Below, in pieces: positions 24,412 to 34,085 of a stretch of 64,000 nucleotides of DNA. The translations under genes and the position numbers were made by a program. Source of the DNA: VAZQ01 sp963712565 (GTDB lineage: Bacteria; Pseudomonadota; Alphaproteobacteria; Rhizobiales; Xanthobacteraceae); contig CAVQIP010000075.1 of NCBI GenBank assembly GCA_963712565.1, positions 1-64,000 of the forward strand, in the 5' to 3' direction. Numbering within the stretch: position 1 is the stretch's first letter; each line of letters opens with the position of its first letter. The notes below the pieces were generated by a model that made no database searches, had not been told where the DNA came from, and saw only the letters and a list, made by a program, of their open reading frames with translations.

Positions 24412-26137
24412 ATGGTGGCCACGGCCGACAACGGCAGGCGTCAGGCGGCGTCCAAGCGCAGCCTCAAGGCGATCGTCGACTTCGCCGTCGGCTCCCACGC
24501 GCGCGCGGTCGCCGTGCTGCTCGTGGTCGCGCTGGTGAGCTTCCTGCCCGGCTTCTTCAGCACTCCGCCGATCGATCGCGACGAGGCGCGCTTCGCCCAG
24601 GCCACCAAGCAGATGGTGGAGAGCGGCGATTACGTCGACATCCGCTTCCAGGAGGAGGTGCGTTACAAGAAGCCGGTCGGCATCTACTGGCTGCAGGCCG
24701 CCGTGGTGAAGACCGCGGGCGCGCTCGGCGTTCCGCGCGCGCTCACCACCATCTGGCTCTACCGTCTGCCCTCGCTCGCCGGGGCGATTGGCGCGGTTCT
24801 TCTGACCTACTGGGCGGCGCTCGCCCTCGTCTCGCGGCGCGCGGCGGTGCTCGCGGCCTTGATGATGGCGAGCTGCGTGCTGCTCGGCATCGAGCGGCTC
24901 CTCGCCAAGACCGATGCCATGCTGCTCATGACCGTCGTCGCGGCGATGGGAGCGATGGCGCGCGCCTACCTGCCGCTGCGACGCGAGCAACTCGACGCGG
25001 CAGGCGCCTGGATGATCTCGGCGGTGTTCTGGACCGCGCTCGCCGCCGGCGTGCTGATCAAAGGCCCGTTGATCGTGATGGTTTGCGGCCTTGCCGCGAT
25101 CGCGCTGATCGTCATCGATCGCTCCGCCCGTTGGCTGCTGGCGCTCAAGCCCGTCCCCGGTCTCGCCTGGTTCGCGCTGCTGGTATTGCCGTGGTTTCTG
25201 GCCATTGCGGGGCGCGCCGGAGACGCGTTCTTCGCGGAATCGGTCGGGCAGGACTTGCTCAGCAAGGTGTTCTCCAGCCAGGAATCGCACGGCGCGCCGC
25301 CCGGCTATTATTTCGCGCTGTTCTGGTTGACGTTCTGGCCCGGCGCGACCTTGGCGGCGTTGGCGACCCCCGCCGTTTGGTCAACCCGACGCGAGGCGCC
25401 GACCAAGTTCCTGCTGGCCTGGCTCGTGCCCTCGTGGCTCGTCTTCGAGCTGGTGGTGACGAAGCTGCCGCACTACGTGCTGCCGCTCTATCCCGCGATC
25501 GCGATCCTGATCGCCGGCGCCATCGATGCGCGCGCGCTGTCGCGCAAGCCGGTCCTGGTATGGGGAACGATCTGGTGGTTCGTGGTTCCCATGCTGGCGG
25601 GCATTGCCGGCATCGTTGCGCTCGCCGTCGTCGGGCGCCAGTTCGGGCTGCTGGTGTGGCCGCTTGTACGGAGCCGCCGCCGTCATGGGATTCTTGGCGT
25701 GGCGGCTCTACGAAGCCGACGGCCCCGAGCACGCGCTGCTGCGCGCGGTCACGGCCGCGATCCTGAGCGCGATCGCGATTTTCGCCTTGATCGTCCCGGC
25801 GCTCGCCCCCTTGTTTCCGAGCCCGACGCTCGCCCGCATCCTGCGCGATAGCGGCTGTGCGCAGCCGGAGGCCGCCGCGGTCGGCTATCACGAGCCGAGC
25901 CTCGTCTTCCTCGCCGGCACCGCGACGCGCCTCACCGACGGCGCCGACGCCGCCGAGTTCCTGCGCGGCGGGGACTGCCGCTTCGCCTTCGTCGAGACGC
26001 GCCAGGAAAAGAATTTCGCCCAGCGTGCCGAAGCCATCGGCCTGCGCTACACCGCCGGTCCGCGCATCGAGGCGATCAATATCAGTACCGGGCAGCCGAT
26101 CACGATCGCGGTCTTTCGCTCCACAGGTGCGACGTGA
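24412..26137 (+). pseudogene. GT39 (ArnT-like) membrane glycosyltransferase, frameshifted
   Basis: A polytopic inner-membrane glycosyltransferase using a polyprenyl-phosphate sugar donor. The first periplasmic loop has the conserved PIDRDEARFAQATKQMVESGDY, followed by YKKPVGIYWLQA, and then about ten membrane helices, as in ArnT and RgtA-D lipid A or core glycosyltransferases. One extra T near 25664 breaks the frame after LVWP. The next frame continues LYGAAAVMGFLAW and a soluble C-terminal region to TGA 26135-26137. The corrected length is about 574 residues, normal for the family. AGGGGAC before ATG 24412 decides the start. It heads an operon with PAP2, GT2 and LAB_N genes, so lipid A or LPS decoration is likely. 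The sugar is unknown. Confidence 0.84.
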
Positions 26138-26985
26138 GCCTGAGTGGCCCGCTCGCCAACGTCTCGGTCGACGGTACGCGGCTGCAATGGGCGTGCGCGA
26201 ATGTCGTGCGCGCTTTCGCCTTTTTCGGACGCAAGCGGCGGTCTGGCGCGACGCCGCGTTGGCGCACGCCGCTTCGTCTCGGCATCGCCGCGGCGGTGGG
26301 GATCGCCGTCATCGCGCTGACCATGATCGCGGCCGACGCCTGGGCCGTGGGCGTCGCCCAGCGCGTGCCGGAGGCGGTGATCGAGCTCTTCGATCGCATC
26401 ACCGACCTGGGCAAGTCGTTCTGGTTTCTGGTGCCGCTCGCGCTTGCCCTCGTCGCGATCGCGTTCTTCGCCGCGCCCCCGCTCACGCCCATGTCGCAGC
26501 GCGTGCTTGCCGCGATTGCCGCGCGGCTCGGCTTCCTGTTCCTGGCGATCGGTCTGCCGGGCCTCCTCTTCACCAACCTCAAGCGCCTGATCGGGCGCGC
26601 GCGGCCGCTGGTCGAGGGCAGCGCGGACCCTTTCATCTACCGGCCGCTGGGCTGGAGCGTGGAATATGCGAGCCTGCCGTCGGGCCATGCCGTCGATGCC
26701 TTCGCCGCCGCCATGGCGATCGGCGCGCTGTGGCCGCGGGCGCGGCCGTGGCTGTGGACCTATGCCGTCATCATCGCGGTGAGCCGGGTCGTGCTCACCG
26801 CGCACTTTCCGAGCGACGTCATGGTCGGAGCCCTGGTCGGCGTGGTCGGCGCGCTGCTGGTGCGCGATTGGTACGCGGCGCACGGACTCGCCTTCATGCT
26901 CGGCGCGGACGGGATCGTGCGACCAATGCCGGGGCCGTCGTTCGCGCGCATGAAAAGGGTTGCCCGGCAGCTGATCGCCTCATAA
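26134..26985 (+). CDS. PAP2-superfamily membrane phosphatase
   Basis: A 283-residue integral membrane phosphatase with the three PAP2 motifs: KRLIGRARP (motif 1), SLPSGHA (motif 2, catalytic-site His) and SRVVLTAHFPSD (motif 3, nucleophilic His). About five membrane segments are visible. It starts with GTG at 26134, sharing GTGA with the stop of the upstream glycosyltransferase, so translation is coupled. Candidate substrates are lipid A phosphates (LpxE/LpxF type) or a polyprenyl pyrophosphate. The operon with a polyprenyl-phosphate-sugar system fits either. The choice cannot be made from sequence. Confidence 0.88.
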   Translation: MSLSGPLANVSVDGTRLQWACANVVRAFAFFGRKRRSGATPRWRTPLRLGIAAAVGIAVIALTMIAADAWAVGVAQRVPEAVIELFDRITDLGKSFWFLVPLALALVAIAFFAAPPLTPMSQRVLAAIAARLGFLFLAIGLPGLLFTNLKRLIGRARPLVEGSADPFIYRPLGWSVEYASLPSGHAVDAFAAAMAIGALWPRARPWLWTYAVIIAVSRVVLTAHFPSDVMVGALVGVVGALLVRDWYAAHGLAFMLGADGIVRPMPGPSFARMKRVARQLIAS

Positions 26986-27040
26986 GAAGCTCGCGCCACC
27001 CCGGGGATGCGAGCCGCCGTGCGGCCAGGTCGGGCGAATC

Positions 27041-27802
27041 ATGAGCGACGTATTTGCCAGCGCGGCCCCGCCCGCCGTTTCCGTCGTCGTTCCGGTGCGG
27101 AACGAGGCCGGCAATGTCGCGCCGCTGGTCGCCGAGATCGCCGCCGCGCTCGGCGAAATCCGCAACTTCGAGGTCATCTACGTCAACGACGGCTCGACCG
27201 ACCGCACCGAAGCCGAGTTGACGCAGCTGATGGCGAGCCGTCCATGGCTGCGGCAGATCAAGCATCGGACCTCGTGCGGGCAGTCGGCGGCGGTGGCGAG
27301 CGGCGTGCGGCACGCGCGGGCGAGCGTCATCGTCACCCTCGACGGCGATGGCCAGAACGATCCAGCCTTCATCCCGGCGCTGCTCGCGGCGCTGGCGGCG
27401 GGTGCGCCGCGTATCGGCCTCGTGGCCGGCCAGCGCGTCGGCCGGAAGGCGACCGGCTTCAAGAAGTTCCAGTCGCGTCTCGCCAACGCCGTGCGCAACG
27501 CCGTGCTGCGCGACGGCACCCGCGATACCGGCTGCGGGCTCAAGGCGTTCCGCCGCGATGTTTTCATGGCGCTGCCTTATTTTGACGGGTTGCACCGGTT
27601 TCTTCCGGCGCTGGTGCGACGCGACGGCTACGACATCGGCTATGTCGACGTGATCGATCGGCCGCGCCACGCCGGCAGTTCGAATTACGGCATGTGGGAC
27701 CGCCTTTGGGTCGGCATTCTCGATCTCCTGGGCGTGTGGTGGCTGATCCGCCGTCGGCGCCACGTGCCGTGCGCCTTGGAGGTGAAACGCGATGCTGATT
27801 GA
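27041..27802 (+). CDS. GT2 polyprenyl-phosphate sugar transferase (DPM/ArnC/RgtE-like)
   Basis: A 253-residue GT-A glycosyltransferase. SVVVPVRNEAGNVAPL and VIYVNDGSTDRTE open the fold, TLDGDGQNDP is the D-x-D metal/nucleotide site, and GTRDTGCGLKAFRRDVF is the typical DPM1-like acceptor region. There is no C-terminal membrane pair, as in short dolichyl-phosphate-mannose synthase relatives. It probably loads a sugar onto a polyprenyl phosphate in the cytoplasm for the GT39 enzyme of the same operon. In Rhizobium, RgtE does this with galacturonic acid. The overlap with the LAB_N gene (27792-27802) supports joint function. Confidence 0.88.
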   Translation: MSDVFASAAPPAVSVVVPVRNEAGNVAPLVAEIAAALGEIRNFEVIYVNDGSTDRTEAELTQLMASRPWLRQIKHRTSCGQSAAVASGVRHARASVIVTLDGDGQNDPAFIPALLAALAAGAPRIGLVAGQRVGRKATGFKKFQSRLANAVRNAVLRDGTRDTGCGLKAFRRDVFMALPYFDGLHRFLPALVRRDGYDIGYVDVIDRPRHAGSSNYGMWDRLWVGILDLLGVWWLIRRRRHVPCALEVKRDAD

Positions 27803-28124
27803 TCTCTCACAGTCGGTCGGCAACTACCTGTTCGACGTGTTCGTGACCAAGTTCCAGTGGTGGGTGCTGCTGGGCTACCTGGCACAGATCATGTTCACCA
27901 TGCGCTTCGTGGTGCAGTGGATCGCCTCCGAACGGGCGGGAAAAATGGTGATGCCGATCGCCTTCTGGTTCTTCTCGATCGGCGGCGGCGTGCTGCTCTT
28001 CGGCTACGCCCTCTACATCCGCGACCCGGTCTTCATCCTGGGCCAGGGCTTCGGCGTATTCGTCTACGCGCGCAATCTGTATTTCGAGTTGCGCGACCGG
28101 CGCCGCAGCGCGGCGGCGGCCTAG
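27792..28124 (+). CDS. LAB_N-domain (lipid-A-disaccharide synthase N-terminal-like) membrane protein
   Basis: A 110-residue protein with three membrane segments and the LAB_N pattern: WWVLLGYLAQIMFTMRFVVQW, then ERAGKMVMPIAFWFFSIGGG, and GQGFGVFVYARNLYF. Such small proteins accompany DPM-like transferases and ArnT-type enzymes and resemble small multidrug-resistance/ArnE-F flippases, so a role in moving the polyprenyl-phosphate sugar across the membrane is plausible. It overlaps the upstream GT2 gene by 11 bases. It is the last gene of the envelope operon. Confidence 0.88.
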   Translation: MLIDLSQSVGNYLFDVFVTKFQWWVLLGYLAQIMFTMRFVVQWIASERAGKMVMPIAFWFFSIGGGVLLFGYALYIRDPVFILGQGFGVFVYARNLYFELRDRRRSAAAA

Positions 28125-28231
28125 GGCTGTTCGCCATCCGGGTGACCGGTGGCGCTCCGCTTGCCGCCTCGGCGTCGGCTGCTATGCTGTTCAGCACTGG
28201 TGCTCTTCGCTCCGCAACGCAGGAGACCACG

Positions 28232-29125
28232 ATGACGTTGAGTGCCGAAACCGCATCCGCCCACCGCGCCACCCAGGCAATCGACGTGATCCCGACCGGA
28301 GCGGCGCTCGGCGCCGAGGTTCGCGGCGTCGATCTCCGCGACCTCGACGACGCTGGGTTCGCCCGCGTCGTGCAGGCCTGGCACGATCATTCAGTGGTGC
28401 TGATCCGCGATCAATCGCTCAGCGACGAGGAACTGATCGGCTTCAGCCGCCGCTTGGGGGATCTCGACTGGGCGCCGATCCAGGAGACCGGCCGCCGTTT
28501 CGTCGCGGGCATGCCGGAGATCTACATCGTCTCCAACGTCAAGGTGAACGGCGAGCCGATTGGCAGCCTCGGCGACGGCGAAGCGGTCTGGCACACCGAC
28601 ATGTCGTATCTCGAGGTGCCGCCCAAGGCGAGCATGCTCTACGCGCTGGAAGTGCCGCCGAGCGGCGGCAACACCTCGTTCTGCACCATGTACGGCATCT
28701 ACGAGGCGCTGCCGGCCGCGCTGAAGGAGCGCATCGCCGGCCTCAGGATCAAGCACGACGGCACCTACAACAGCGGCGGCTACGTGCGCCAGGGCGTCAC
28801 GCCGACCGACGATCCACGCACCTCGCCGGGCGCGGTGCACCCGCTAGTGTGCACCCATCCCGCCACCGGCCGGCGCATGCTCTATCTCGGCCGTCGCCGC
28901 AACGCCTATCTGCTCGGGCTGGAGCTGGCGCAATCGGAGGCGCTGCTCGACGAGCTGTGGCGCTTCGTCGACCGGCCGGAATTCGCCTGGGAGCAGGTGT
29001 GGCGCGTCGGCGATCTCGTGCTGTGGGACAATCGCTGCACCATGCACCGGCGCGACGCTTTCGACCCGAACAGCCGGCGGATCATGCACCGCACCCAGGT
29101 CAAGGGCGAGCAGCGGCCGGCCTGA
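28232..29125 (+). CDS. TauD/TfdA-family Fe(II)/2-oxoglutarate dioxygenase
   Basis: A 297-residue dioxygenase. The metal triad is His121-x-Asp123 (WHTDMSY) and His272 (MHRRDAF), with the 2-oxoglutarate-binding arginine in RRIMHR near the end. Its length matches TauD/TfdA. AGGAG lies 6 bases before ATG 28232. Family members hydroxylate sulfonates, phenoxyacetates or other carboxylates with loss of sulfite, phenol or similar groups. The substrate is not predictable here. A Bug-type solute-binding protein starts 22 bases downstream, suggesting uptake of its substrate. Confidence 0.9.
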   Translation: MTLSAETASAHRATQAIDVIPTGAALGAEVRGVDLRDLDDAGFARVVQAWHDHSVVLIRDQSLSDEELIGFSRRLGDLDWAPIQETGRRFVAGMPEIYIVSNVKVNGEPIGSLGDGEAVWHTDMSYLEVPPKASMLYALEVPPSGGNTSFCTMYGIYEALPAALKERIAGLRIKHDGTYNSGGYVRQGVTPTDDPRTSPGAVHPLVCTHPATGRRMLYLGRRRNAYLLGLELAQSEALLDELWRFVDRPEFAWEQVWRVGDLVLWDNRCTMHRRDAFDPNSRRIMHRTQVKGEQRPA

Positions 29126-29146
29126 ACTAGGCAAGCGAGGCAACCA

Positions 29147-30127
29147 ATGCGGCTTCCTCGCCGGCAATTCGTCCGACTGGCCGCCGCGGCGGTGGCGGCG
29201 CATGCTGCCCCGCGGATCGCATGGGCGCAGATTTATCCCGAGCGCCCCGTGCGCATGATCGTGCCCTACGCGCCGGGCGGCCCGACCGACGTCATCACCC
29301 GCCTGGTCGCGCAAAGGCTGACCGAGCGCGTGGGAAGGCAGTTCTTCGTCGAAAATGTCGGTGGTGGTGGCGGCAATATTGGCATGGGCCGCGCCGCCAA
29401 GGCGGCGCCCGATGGCTATACTACGCTCGTGGTCAATCCGAGCTACGTCATCAATCCCACGCTCTACGACAAAGTCCCCTACGAATTCGAGCGCGACTTC
29501 GACCCGGTGACGCTGATGGTGCTTACGACCCTGGTGCTGACGGTGCACCCGTCGGTGTCGGCGCGCACGGTCGAGGAGCTCGTCGCCCTCATCAAGGCCA
29601 ATCCTGGCAAATACAGTTACGCGTCGCCGGGGACCGGCACGCCGGGGCACCTCGTCGGCGAGCAGTTTCGCCTGTCGCTCGGCCTCGACCTCGTGCACGT
29701 GCCGTTCAACAGCGCAGGGTTGGCGGTCGGCGCGTCGGTCGCCGGGCATACGCCGATTTGCTTCGCTTCGCCGTCGCCGGCGGCGCAACAGGTGATCGAG
29801 GGCAGGCTGCGCGGGCTCGCGGTGACGAGCAAGGCGCGGTCGCAGGCGCTGCCCGACGTGCCCACCATGGCGGAAGCGGGCTTTGCCGGCATCGCCGGCG
29901 ACAACTGGCAGGGCGTCGTGGTCCCGGCGGGAACGCCGAGCGAGGTCATCGGTTTCCTCCATCGCGAGATCGTCAACATCCTCGCACTCGCTGATGTCAA
30001 GGAGCGCCTGGCGATGCTCGGCTTCGAGCCGGTCGCGAGCACGCCCGCGGAGTTCGCCAGGCAAGCCAAGGTCGAGTTCGACGCCTGGGCCAAGGTAATC
30101 CGGGCATCCAGCATCAAGGCGCAATGA
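29147..30127 (+). CDS. Bug/TctC-family tripartite tricarboxylate transporter binding protein
   Basis: A 326-residue periplasmic solute-binding protein with a twin-arginine-like N-terminus (PRRQFVRLAA) and cleavage near AWAQ. Family hallmarks are ERPVRMIVPYAPGGPTD, GGGGNIGMGRAAKAAPDGYT, YASPGTGTPGHLVGE and ALPDVPTMAEAG. Bug proteins bind carboxylates or other small organics, carried in the cleft through water-mediated contacts with two loops. No TctA/TctB membrane genes are nearby, so it is a solitary receptor. Operon context with the TauD-like dioxygenase suggests a shared ligand. Confidence 0.9.
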   Translation: MRLPRRQFVRLAAAAVAAHAAPRIAWAQIYPERPVRMIVPYAPGGPTDVITRLVAQRLTERVGRQFFVENVGGGGGNIGMGRAAKAAPDGYTTLVVNPSYVINPTLYDKVPYEFERDFDPVTLMVLTTLVLTVHPSVSARTVEELVALIKANPGKYSYASPGTGTPGHLVGEQFRLSLGLDLVHVPFNSAGLAVGASVAGHTPICFASPSPAAQQVIEGRLRGLAVTSKARSQALPDVPTMAEAGFAGIAGDNWQGVVVPAGTPSEVIGFLHREIVNILALADVKERLAMLGFEPVASTPAEFARQAKVEFDAWAKVIRASSIKAQ

Positions 30128-30160
30128 CGATTGCTGGTCGCGGCGTACGCGCGCGGTGCG

Positions 30161-31364
30161 TCAACCTCGGCGCGCGGCCGCGAACGCGGCGAAACCGCGT
30201 TCGAGGTCGCCGATCAGGTCATCGACGTCTTCGAGCCCGATGTGAATGCGCACCGTCGGCCCGCCCGGCGCCCATTTGGTCGCTGTGCGGATGGCGGTGC
30301 AGTCGAAGGGGATGGCCAAGCTTTCGAAGCCGCCCCACGACGCGCCGATGCCGAACAGGCGTGAGCTCGTCGAGAAACGCGTTGACCGCGGCCTGCGCGA
30401 CCGGCTTGAACACGATGCTGAACAGCCCGCTGGCGCCCGCAAAATCGCGCCGCCAGACGGCGTGGCCGGGACAGCTTTCGAAAGCGGGATGCAGCACGCG
30501 CGCGATTTCCGGGCGCTCAGCAAGCCAGCGCGCGACCCTCAGCCCCGCCTGGTGATGCTGCGCGAGCCGCACCCCCATGGTGCGCAGCCCGCGCAAGCCG
30601 AGATAGATGTCGTCCGGGCCGACGCAGAGGCCCAGCGTATGCACCGTGTCGGCGAGACGTTCCCAGGTCGCCTTGTTGGCGGAGACGGTGCCGAGCATGA
30701 CGTCGGAATGGCCGCCGATATATTTGGTGGCGGCTTGGATCGACAGGTCGACGCCTTTGTCGAAGGCGTGGAAGTAGAGCGGGGTGGCCCAGGTATTGTC
30801 CATCAGCACCACCGCGCCGGCGGCGTGGGCGGCCTGCGCGATCGCCGGCACGTCCTGGATTTCGAACGACAGCGATCCCGGCGCTTCCACGAACACGGCG
30901 CGCGTGTTGGGCTGGATGAGCGCGGCGATGCCGCCCCCGATCAGCGGGTCGTAATAGGTGGTGGCGATGCCGTAGCGCGTGAGCACGCCGTCGCAGAATT
31001 TGCGGGTGGGCAGATAGGCGCTGTCGGTCACGAGCAGGTGATCGCCGGCCGCGAGCACCGAGAGCAGGGCGGTCGAGATCGCCGCGAGCCCGGAGGGCAG
31101 CAACGCAACGCCGGCGCATTCGGGCCCTTCGAGTGCGCGCAACGCGTTTTCGAGCGCCTCGGACGTGGGCGTGCCGCGGCGTCCGTAGAGGTAGCGCGCG
31201 CGGCGGGCGAGGAAGGCCTCGGCGCTCGGGTAGAGCACCGTCGAGACGTGATGGACCGGCGGATTGACGAAGCCATGATTGGCGGCATCGCGCCCGCCCA
31301 CCACGAGCCGCGTGGCCGGCCGCAACGGTGGATGCAAGCGGCCGGCATCGGTGTTCTTGGTCAT
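30161..31364 (-). pseudogene. metC: Cystathionine beta-lyase (PLP enzyme), frameshifted
   Basis: A Cys/Met-metabolism PLP enzyme (fold type I). From ATG 31364 the sequence runs through YGRRGTPTSEALENAL, VEAPGSLSFEIQDVPAIA, MDNTWATP and TKYIGGHSDVMLG, with the PLP lysine in the ATKY block. An extra base at 30362 breaks the frame in FLDEL. The next frame continues RLFGIGASWGGFESL, then RIHIGLEDVDDLI to 30161. The corrected product is 400 residues, typical of MetC. It should convert cystathionine to homocysteine, pyruvate and ammonia, or act as a cysteine/methionine lyase. It is divergent from aapJ. Confidence 0.87.
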
Positions 31365-31681
31365 GGGGCTCGGTCCTTGCGCGCGCCGGCCAGTGCGTGG
31401 ATTGCGCGCGAGCGCTCGGGTGCGCCCGTCTCGGCGCCCCCGGCGATGGCACGACATTGGGTCATGGCGGCACGCGCTGCGATCGTCAACCCCTTGACCG
31501 CGGTGCCTGATCGTTCTGAGATGGCGGGAAGACCACAGCGGGGCCAGGCGCATGCGGTCATACTGGCGCACGACCGGGACGTCGTGCGCGCGCCGCGATA
31601 GTGGCTTTCACAAAATATCTCCTAGATTTACGCAAGTTGCGGTCGAGGCTTGACAAAGACCGTCCCATGAAAGGCTGTTTC
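31365..31681. promoter_or_regulatory. Divergent intergenic region between metC and aapJ
   Basis: A 317-base spacer that must carry promoters for metC (leftward) and the aapJQMP operon (rightward). The last 70 bases before aapJ (about 31608-31680) are clearly richer in A/T than the rest and are the best place to look for the aap promoter. I see no gene and no confident -35/-10 pair. Two in-frame aapJ starts (31667, 31682) exist. AAAGG before 31682 favours the latter. Confidence 0.35.
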
Positions 31682-32692
31682 ATGAAACGCGCAATCATTC
31701 TCGTCGGTGCGATCTTCGCGCTCGGCTTTTCCGCCGCGGCGTCGGCCCAGACGCTCAAGGCGGTGAAGGATCGCGGCTCGCTGGTTTGCGGCGTCAGCCA
31801 GGGACTGCCGGGATTTTCCAATCCCGACGACAAGGGCAACTGGACCGGCTTCGACGTCGACTTCTGCCGTGCGATCGCGGCCGCGGTATTGAACGATCCG
31901 ACCAAGGTGAAGTTTACGCCGCTCTCGGCCAAGGATCGGTTCGAGCCGCTCAAGACCGGCGAAATCGACGTGCTGTCGCGCAACACCACCTGGACCCTCT
32001 CGCGCGACGTCTCCTACGGTAACTTCGCGGGCGTCACCTATTACGACGGCCAAGGGTTCATGGTGCGCAAGGCGCTCAAGGTCAATTCGGCGCTCGAGCT
32101 CAACGGCGCGTCGGTATGCACGCAGACCGGCACCACTACCGAGCTCAATCTCGCCGATTACTTCCGCGCCAACAACATGAAGTACGAGGTCATCGCGTTC
32201 GGCACCGCCGACGAGACCGTGAAAGCCTACGAATCGGGCCGCTGCGACGTGTTCACGACCGACGTCTCGCAGCTCTATGCCGAGAAGCTCAAGCTGACCA
32301 ACGCCAACGACCACGTCATCCTGCCGGAGATCATTTCCAAGGAGCCGCTCGGGCCGCTGGTGCGCCACGGCGACGACCAATGGTTCGACGTCGTCAAGTG
32401 GACGTACTTCGTCATGCTCAATGCCGAGGAGCTCGGCATATCCTCCAAGAATATCGACGAGGCATTGAAGTCGAATCAGCCCGAGATCAGGCGACTGCTG
32501 GGAGTCGAGGGCAATTTCGGCGAGCAGCTCGGCCTGACCAAGGACTGGGTGGTGCGCATCGTCAAGAATGTCGGCAACTACGGCGAGGTGTTCGAGCGCA
32601 ATGTGGGAACCGGCTCGAAGCTCGGCATCAGCCGCGGCATCAACCGGCTCTGGACCAAGGGCGGCATCCAGTATGCGCCGCCGGTGCGGTGA
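31682..32692 (+). CDS. aapJ: General L-amino-acid ABC transporter, periplasmic binding protein
   Basis: A 336-residue substrate-binding protein of the AapJ/BztA type. The signal peptide is MKRAIILVGAIFALGFSAAASAQ. The mature part begins TLKAVKDRGSLVCGVSQGLPGF and contains the family sequence FDVDFCRAIAAAVL and EIDVLSRNTTWTLSRD. It binds a broad range of L-amino acids in the periplasm and delivers them to AapQM. It is the first gene of aapJQMP, with the permease genes directly downstream. The longer reading from 31601 or 31667 would put extra residues before the signal peptide and is less likely. Confidence 0.93.
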   Translation: MKRAIILVGAIFALGFSAAASAQTLKAVKDRGSLVCGVSQGLPGFSNPDDKGNWTGFDVDFCRAIAAAVLNDPTKVKFTPLSAKDRFEPLKTGEIDVLSRNTTWTLSRDVSYGNFAGVTYYDGQGFMVRKALKVNSALELNGASVCTQTGTTTELNLADYFRANNMKYEVIAFGTADETVKAYESGRCDVFTTDVSQLYAEKLKLTNANDHVILPEIISKEPLGPLVRHGDDQWFDVVKWTYFVMLNAEELGISSKNIDEALKSNQPEIRRLLGVEGNFGEQLGLTKDWVVRIVKNVGNYGEVFERNVGTGSKLGISRGINRLWTKGGIQYAPPVR

Positions 32693-32869
32693 CATCGGCA
32701 GCGTTCTTGCCCGGGAGGCGCGGCGTTCGGACGCCCTTTCGGCTCCATATCGACGGCGGTGAGGCTGGCTCGTTCGCCAGAGCCTGCCCATGGGCGGTCA
32801 CCGATCTAGGCGAAGCCGAGATCGGCGATGAACGCGCAAGCTTGCGTCACCGGGCCCGAGGGACGGACG

Positions 32870-34085
32870 ATGACGACAAGGATCGATGCTCACGCAGGCG
32901 CTGATGGCCAACGCGGCTCGGCTCCGCCGCGGGTCGCGGTCTACAACAACCCCAAGGCCCGCGCCGTTGTCTATCAACTCGTATTGCTCGCGGCGGTGCT
33001 GTGGTTCGGCTACGAGTTCGCGCTCAACGCCAAGTCCAATCTCGACGCGCAGAACATCACGAGCGGCTTCGGCTTCCTCGACCAGATCGCCGGCTTCGGC
33101 GTCAACCAGTCGCTCATTCCCTATAACGAATCGGACACCTACGGCCGCGTGTTCTTCGTGGGCCTGCTCAACACGTTGCTGGTGGCCGGGGTCGGCATCG
33201 TGCTGGCGACCGTGATCGGCTTCCTCGTCGGCATTGCGCGACTGTCGCCCAATTGGCTCCTGGCGCGGCTCGCCGGCGGTTATGTCGAGCTCATTCGCAA
33301 CCTGCCGCTCCTGTTCCAGATCCTGTTCTGGTATCTCGCCGTGCTCGGCGCGCTGCCGGGCCCGCGCCAGAGCATCTCGCTGTTCGGCGAAATTTTTCTC
33401 AACAATCGCGGGATCATCCTGCCTGCGCCGACGGCCGGCGAAGGGTCCGGCGCGGTCGTCCTTGCCTTCGGGTTTGGCGTCATCGCCGCGGTCGCGCTCG
33501 GCTGGTGGGCGAGGCGCCGGCAGGGTCGCACCGGCCGCCGGTTCCCGGCATTCTGGGCCGGCCTGGCGCTGGTGGTCGGGCTGCCGCTCGCCGTCCTCGT
33601 CGCGCTGGATTTTCCGATCGGATTCGAGAAGCCCGAGCTTCGCGGCTTCAACTTCGTCGGCGGCGTCCGGCTGATCCCGGAATTCGATCGCGCTCCTCAT
33701 CGCGCTCACGACCTATACCGCCGCCTTCATCGCCGAGGTCGTGCGCGCCGGCATGCTCGCGGTCCCGCGCGGCCAGACCGAGGCGGCCTTCGCGCTCGGG
33801 CTGCGGCGGGGATTGACGCTGCGCTTCATCATCATGCCGCAGGCGCTGCGCGTGATCGTGCCGCCGCTCACCAATCAGTATCTCAATCTCACGAAGAACT
33901 CCTCGCTCGCGGTCGCCATCGGCTATCCCGATCTGTTCGCCGTCTTCGCCGGCACGACGCTCAATCAGACCGGCCAGGCGATCGAGATCATCGCCATCAC
34001 AATGGCGGTCTATCTCGCCATCTCGCTTCTCACCAGCGCGCTGATGAATTGGTACAACGCCCATATCCAGGTGGCGGAACGCTGA
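32870..34085 (+). pseudogene. aapQ: General L-amino-acid ABC transporter permease AapQ, frameshifted
   Basis: An inner-membrane permease (HisM family) of the general amino-acid transporter. The N-terminal half has NPKARAVVYQLVLLAAVLW, the long periplasmic insert typical of AapQ, and VGLLNTLLVAGVGIVLATVIG. An extra G at 33686 breaks the frame in RLIPEF. The next frame gives IALLIALTTYTAAFIAEVVRAG and the EAA loop QTEAAFALGL, ending at 34085. The corrected length is 404 residues. GAGGGA precedes ATG 32870. Its TGA overlaps the aapM ATG (TGATG), so translation is coupled. The clean restoration suggests a sequence error rather than a dead transporter. Confidence 0.88.
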
